Position numbers and translations under genes: made by a program. The notes under the pieces were generated by a model. That model saw only the letters and a program-made list of their open reading frames with translations. It had not been told where the DNA came from and made no database searches. DNA of 64,000 bases, taken from the NCBI GenBank assembly GCA_032158295.1, contig CM063243.1:3790948-3854947 (forward strand). Reading direction: 5' to 3'. Of this stretch, positions 60,150 through 64,000 are shown piece by piece. Each line of letters begins with the position of its first letter. Position 1 is the first letter of the stretch. The DNA is from Pycnopodia helianthoides. Lineage: Eukaryota > Echinodermata > Asteroidea > Forcipulatida > Asteriidae.

Positions 60150-62545
60150 ATTTTTTTAAGGAGCTGTAGTGGGCGCAATTTATACTTATCGCCATCTCTG
60201 TAATTTCGCTTATGCGGCTCTCTGAAAAGGTTTCATCGGCAGTAACAAAGTAAAATTCACTTCTCAATATTATAAATAATATCGACTGTGATCTTCAACA
60301 ATAATTTGGTATAGGTTTTATGCTTTCAAAGTGTAATTATGACTATTTGTGTTTTAAGTACTTTAAAAAAAGAGTCGCAGGAGCGTGGAACCTATCGAGT
60401 AATTACTGCTGGAATTCGGTTTGGAATTGCAATTTCCCTCCTTTCATCATCTGACGCCCACTTGAGTAGGAAGTTTGACCTTTTGTTACAGGCAAACATA
60501 GATAAAAACAAACCCAGCAAACTTGTAATTTCTTGTAAAGCATCACTCTATAGAGTTCCCGTTGTTGAGACATTTCCCTCTTGTGTTCTACTAAGCTAGC
60601 AAATAAGACAGGTCTTTGGACGCATCCTGACCCAGCCGATCCTCATTACCGCAATACATTTTTGAAGCAGTATATTGCCTATAATTTTGGCAATGTCATT
60701 CAAAAAAAACACAATAAACCAAAAAAATCAGATTCGAGAGAAAGGTTGAGCTTCACTATTTTATTTGGAATGCATAGTAAAAGGATACTAAATTGTAAAA
60801 AAAGTAAACAAATTGTGTAAAGTTGTCACCAAAGTATATTATTTACAAATGAAGAATAAAAAATGAGAGTTCATATTTTTATAATGGCATGCTTCAGTGT
60901 TAGAAACTTGTTCTTTGTTTTGGAAAGTCCACCTTCAAAATTATCCCAGTGGCAACAGATTCAAATTGAAAGTGTTTTGTTTAACCCAACAGTTATAGCA
61001 ACACCAAAACCTACAGCAAGTACTAACAAATATAATTTGGTTCTTTTCCCGAGTCCTGTGGACATAACCTACCACCCCAGCCGTTAGAGCAGGGGCCCAA
61101 TGTCATAGAGCCGCTTAGAGCAGGAAAGATTGCTTAAACATTTTCTGCTTGGCAACAAAAAATAAAACAGGGTACCAGTCACAGATTGTACGTGTGACAT
61201 GGCATGTTGGCTGGTAACCTTATTATGGTCAGCATAATAATTGTGTTGTGCTTAGCTGCTTGTCGTGCTTAAGCAGCTCCATGAAATTGGGCCCTGATGT
61301 CTTATTACCTCTAGACCAAAGAGCATGCCGGTGACAAGAGACCAAGTTCAAATCCGAAAAATAAGCCACTGGATATAAAGCAACAACTTAACATAATTTG
61401 TTTACTCCACCCTCAAAAATTATAAAAATTTGTCAAAAATTTATAAAGTACCCTCTTGAAACCTATAGCCAAATAGCATGTGAAAAGAAAATTACCCTGA
61501 GTTAATCATGTGACTAAAATTAATTAAGCAGAAACTAAACCATAGACTAAGGACTGCAACAAAAGAACTCCTGTGATCATCTGTGTGACATCCATACCCA
61601 AAAGGCACTTCCCACCGAAACTTATTCGCAAATCGCATATATGAGAAGAGCTTTCAAATAACACCTAATAGACACACTCGGCGACCGTAGTCACGTGACT
61701 CATAGCGGGTACAAAATGTAAACTAAACCAAGCAAGCAACATGCAGTGTGCATTGAAAAGCATGGCTGCTTCCTACCTTACGGCAGAAGCACTCGGGCCC
61801 AGCACTGCTTTTCTATAATGCAATGCACACTGTTCGTCGCTTGCTTGGTATGTATACATTTAATACCCACTATGAGTCACGTGACTTACTACGGTCGCCG
61901 ATTGTGTCTAATGTACTTCTCAACATTTGCTGAAGATGAGCAGAGTATACTGTTCGAAACGTCGAGACCGCACCGGCTCTTCTCAGAACCGACACTTCTC
62001 CCGAATAGATTTTATACAGGCCGGTTGTACAGTCGCAAGTTTACTATAGTATGTGGACTAAAACGATACGAATCATTTGTTTTGTCATACATTTCATCAG
62101 TATACTCAAATAGCACAATATCTGTTTAAAAATATTCCTTTTGCCAGCCATATTTAGCATGGCGGCCATCTTGGAATAATAGCAATAAATTGAAAAAAGT
62201 GAAGCGCCGCCTCCTCCTTAAAAAAAGTCCGGACGAGAAACTTATTACTTTTTTTACTTGGCCTAAAACTATTGTGAAAAAATGTTAGGAGCTGAAGAGG
62301 GCGCAATTTATACTTATCGCCATCTTTGAAATTTCGCTTGTGCGGCTTTCTGAAAAGTTATCATCGGCAGTAACAAAAGGTAAAATTCACTTCTAATTAT
62401 TATAAATAATATCAACTATGATATTTAACAATTGGTATAGGCTTTATGCTTTCAAAGTGTAGTAGTTCTAGGATTGGAATGTTTGACTGAAGGAAAATAT
62501 GACTGTTTCAAATTTGTGTTTTCAGTACTTAAAAAAGAGTCGGTG
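60150..62545. repeat. Segmental duplication copy B between 235-bp direct repeats
   Basis: Direct repeats 60150-60375 and 62283-62545 share GGGCGCAATTTATACTTATC, TTTCGCTTRTGCGGCTYTCT (R = A/G, Y = C/T) and TATGCTTTCAAAGTGTA. Between them 60410-62048 matches copy A at 46.8-49.9 kb. The layout (long direct repeats around a shared body) looks like a non-autonomous element, but no primer-binding site or protein motif is seen. Confidence 0.7.
61095..61297. mobile_element. Foldback element, GGGCCCAATTTCATA family
   Basis: GGGCCCAATGTCATAGAGCC to AGCTCCATGAAATTGGGCCC, orthologous in position to 47463-47671 within the duplication. Confidence 0.85.
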
Positions 62546-63738
62546 CATCATCCAATGCATGAGCATGCGTGGAGTCATATTCCCTGTTGTGTAACTACTG
62601 CTGGTTCGTTCCGGTATCGTCTCCACGAACCTCGTTAAAGGTTATCGTGTACAAAATCCTTTTCGATACTTTTTGCCCTTCACCATGTTCACGTTTATGC
62701 ACCTGCAGTTCTTTTTAAAACTCTCTTTCTTGAGTTCCGAGTCTACTCGATCTAGTCACTCTCATCTCTCACACAAAGTCACGACTGACGTGACTGCTGA
62801 GTGAGTGAGCTCGGTCACATTGTGTGTCGTCGTGGTCAAGAGAATCCACTCCTAAAAAAAACACAAAAATTGCAAGTTCATTCATGTTATGACTCACTTG
62901 GAATCCTTAATCAATCTGCATTGCCTTTCACTTCAGTAACAAATATGGCTACTTCCATTTCCAATGGTAATCAACAATGGTATGCTGCAGTGCAGGCAAT
63001 GCTTGTCCACGATTACTAATTTACTTCTGTTCTAGATTAGTTTAAACAAGGCTTCCCCATGAGCCTTAAGTTATAGGGGTCTAACATTTTGAGCCTCTAT
63101 ACATTTTCAAAATGGTCATTGATAGATCAACATTTTCTGGTCTTTAGCCAGCAATAACTTCAGTTTCCTTTGTACCTACAAAATTCCAAACACACAGTAT
63201 ACATTCACAACGCTTGTGAGGCCTTTTTTGCCGAGTTACATGCAAAACATCTTCAAAAAATGAAATTTTCTACTCAATACTCATGGTTATTTTGCTGTCG
63301 CGGCAAACTCAATGCATGACGAGCCCGATTGGTCCGACCAACCATTCTGTGAAAGGGGTGTTACAAAATACCTTGCTTCTTCATCGCCCATCGACCATGA
63401 CACATGCGTGAAAATGCAAACAATGCAATTACAAAATACAATCCAAATGAAATAACACCCACGCACTCAAAAATATATTTAAACATCTTTAAAATTTATT
63501 ATTAATCACATTTGGGAAAAGTTAGAAATATTACCATTTTTAACTGTTGGTCCAAGTTGGTTGGCCAGCTTCTTAGAAGTGATGTTCACTAGCCCATGAT
63601 GGCAGATTTTATTAGACAATGTACGCTGGGCTAGTGTTAAGGTCGAGCCTGGTTGAGTTTGAGTAGAGTTTTTAGATGCCTCCGGACATTAAATTGTATT
63701 TTTGTTTGTTTGTTTTATATTTAGTTGAAGCCAGCAAG

Positions 63739-63865
63739 ATGCCTTCAGTTTGGCCCAAGAGTGTGATGGCTTTGCACAAGCCATACATCAGAGAGATCGG
63801 CCCTTTTCTCTTCCCATGTGTGCTGATCACAGGATACCTGATGGCCAAAGCTACAATGATAGGAT
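63739..63865 (+). CDS. Probable 6.8-kDa mitochondrial proteolipid (ATP5MJ-like), first coding exon
   Basis: Partial gene at the right edge. The exon has an acceptor (TTTATATTTAG ending at 63724), a 14-base 5' leader, an ATG at 63739 and a donor (GGAT/GTAAGT) at 63865. It encodes 42 residues starting MPSVWPKSVMALHKPYIREI, followed by one hydrophobic span (GPFLFPCVLITGYLMAKA). A short N-terminus with Trp-Pro, a Lys-Pro-Tyr just before a single membrane helix and small size resemble the ATP synthase-associated 6.8-kDa proteolipid (human C14orf2/ATP5MJ), whose start contains KPYY before its helix. The similarity is short, so the name is tentative; any small single-pass mitochondrial protein would look alike. 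The upstream part of the transcript must be a non-coding exon, which I cannot place. Confidence 0.5.
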
Positions 63866-64000
63866 GTAAGTCATGTTTGTTTTATCAAAGTAACAAACCA
63901 CAAGAGAAACTGTCTGGGTATAAATAATTGATTTTCGGTTGAACAAAGAAAAATTTACCAGGCCTGGAATTTAATCTTGGGGGGGGGGGGGGCAAGGCCA

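Larger units (their letters stand above)
58971..63738. other. Divergent intergenic region RDH / ATP5MJ-like
   Basis: No coding exon recognised. 59040-59420 has A/T runs and Lys/Phe-rich false frames; 59520-59830 is a partial TTAA MITE; 60150-62545 holds segmental duplication copy B and its flanking direct repeats. 62560-63680 should contain the 5' end of the right-hand gene; ATG-rich DNA at 62800-63019 is not convincing as coding. Confidence 0.6.

Noticed and set aside
62801..63019. Frame with NMATSISNGNQQWYAAVQAM as a possible first exon of the right-hand gene
   Set aside because: No good donor in phase with the exon at 63739, and that exon has its own ATG right after its acceptor.

Overview
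The window is animal nuclear DNA. It has AT-rich introns with GT..AG boundaries, dense short inverted-repeat elements, tRNA-derived SINE pieces and LINE reverse-transcriptase remnants. The repeat style and the divergence of the proteins from vertebrates suggest an invertebrate deuterostome, most likely an echinoderm (perhaps a sea star). That placement is an inference. The gene identities rest on reading spliced exons by eye and checking that codon phase carries across each junction.

Six protein-coding genes are arranged as three head-to-head pairs. Pair 1: TRIP11/GMAP-210 (minus, exons 1-8, 7950 down to 458, continuing past the left edge) and MBIP (plus, 7 exons, 8847-13165, complete). Pair 2: KIZ/kizuna (minus, at least 14 exons, 30473 down to 15680) and SIRT2 (plus, 13 exons, 30804-42919, complete). 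Pair 3: an RDH11-14-type retinol dehydrogenase of the short-chain dehydrogenase family (minus, 6 exons, 58970 down to 50387) and, at the right edge, the first coding exon of a small membrane protein resembling the 6.8-kDa mitochondrial proteolipid ATP5MJ (plus, 63739-63865, continues off the window). The shared 5' regions are about 0.9 kb, 0.33 kb and 4.8 kb. The neighbouring genes of different pairs meet tail to tail. The products do not form one pathway: Golgi tether, MAP-kinase/acetyltransferase partner, centrosome protein, NAD-dependent deacetylase, retinoid or steroid reductase, mitochondrial proteolipid.

The rest is repeats. Identified families: TTAA-ended MITEs; a piggyBac-like CCCTC..GAGGG element that has been amplified into tandem arrays; a foldback of about 195 bp ending in GGGCCCAATTTCATA; a second foldback whose ends end in TCACAAAACTCTTCCTAAC; tRNA-like SINEs; four LINE 3'-end fragments; several minisatellites; and a segmental duplication of about 1.7 kb between 46.8-49.9 kb and 60.4-62.0 kb.

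Most notable: (1) a composite TTAA element at 50613-51145, inside the last RDH intron, that carries an inverted copy of a SIRT2 exon 5/intron 5 junction; (2) tandem duplications that include an exon edge and splice site in TRIP11, SIRT2 and RDH; (3) TRIP11 exon 4 lying between oppositely oriented repeat arrays; (4) local reading-frame breaks in KIZ and RDH exons, each repaired by one extra base and two of them in short G/C runs, which points to assembly error.
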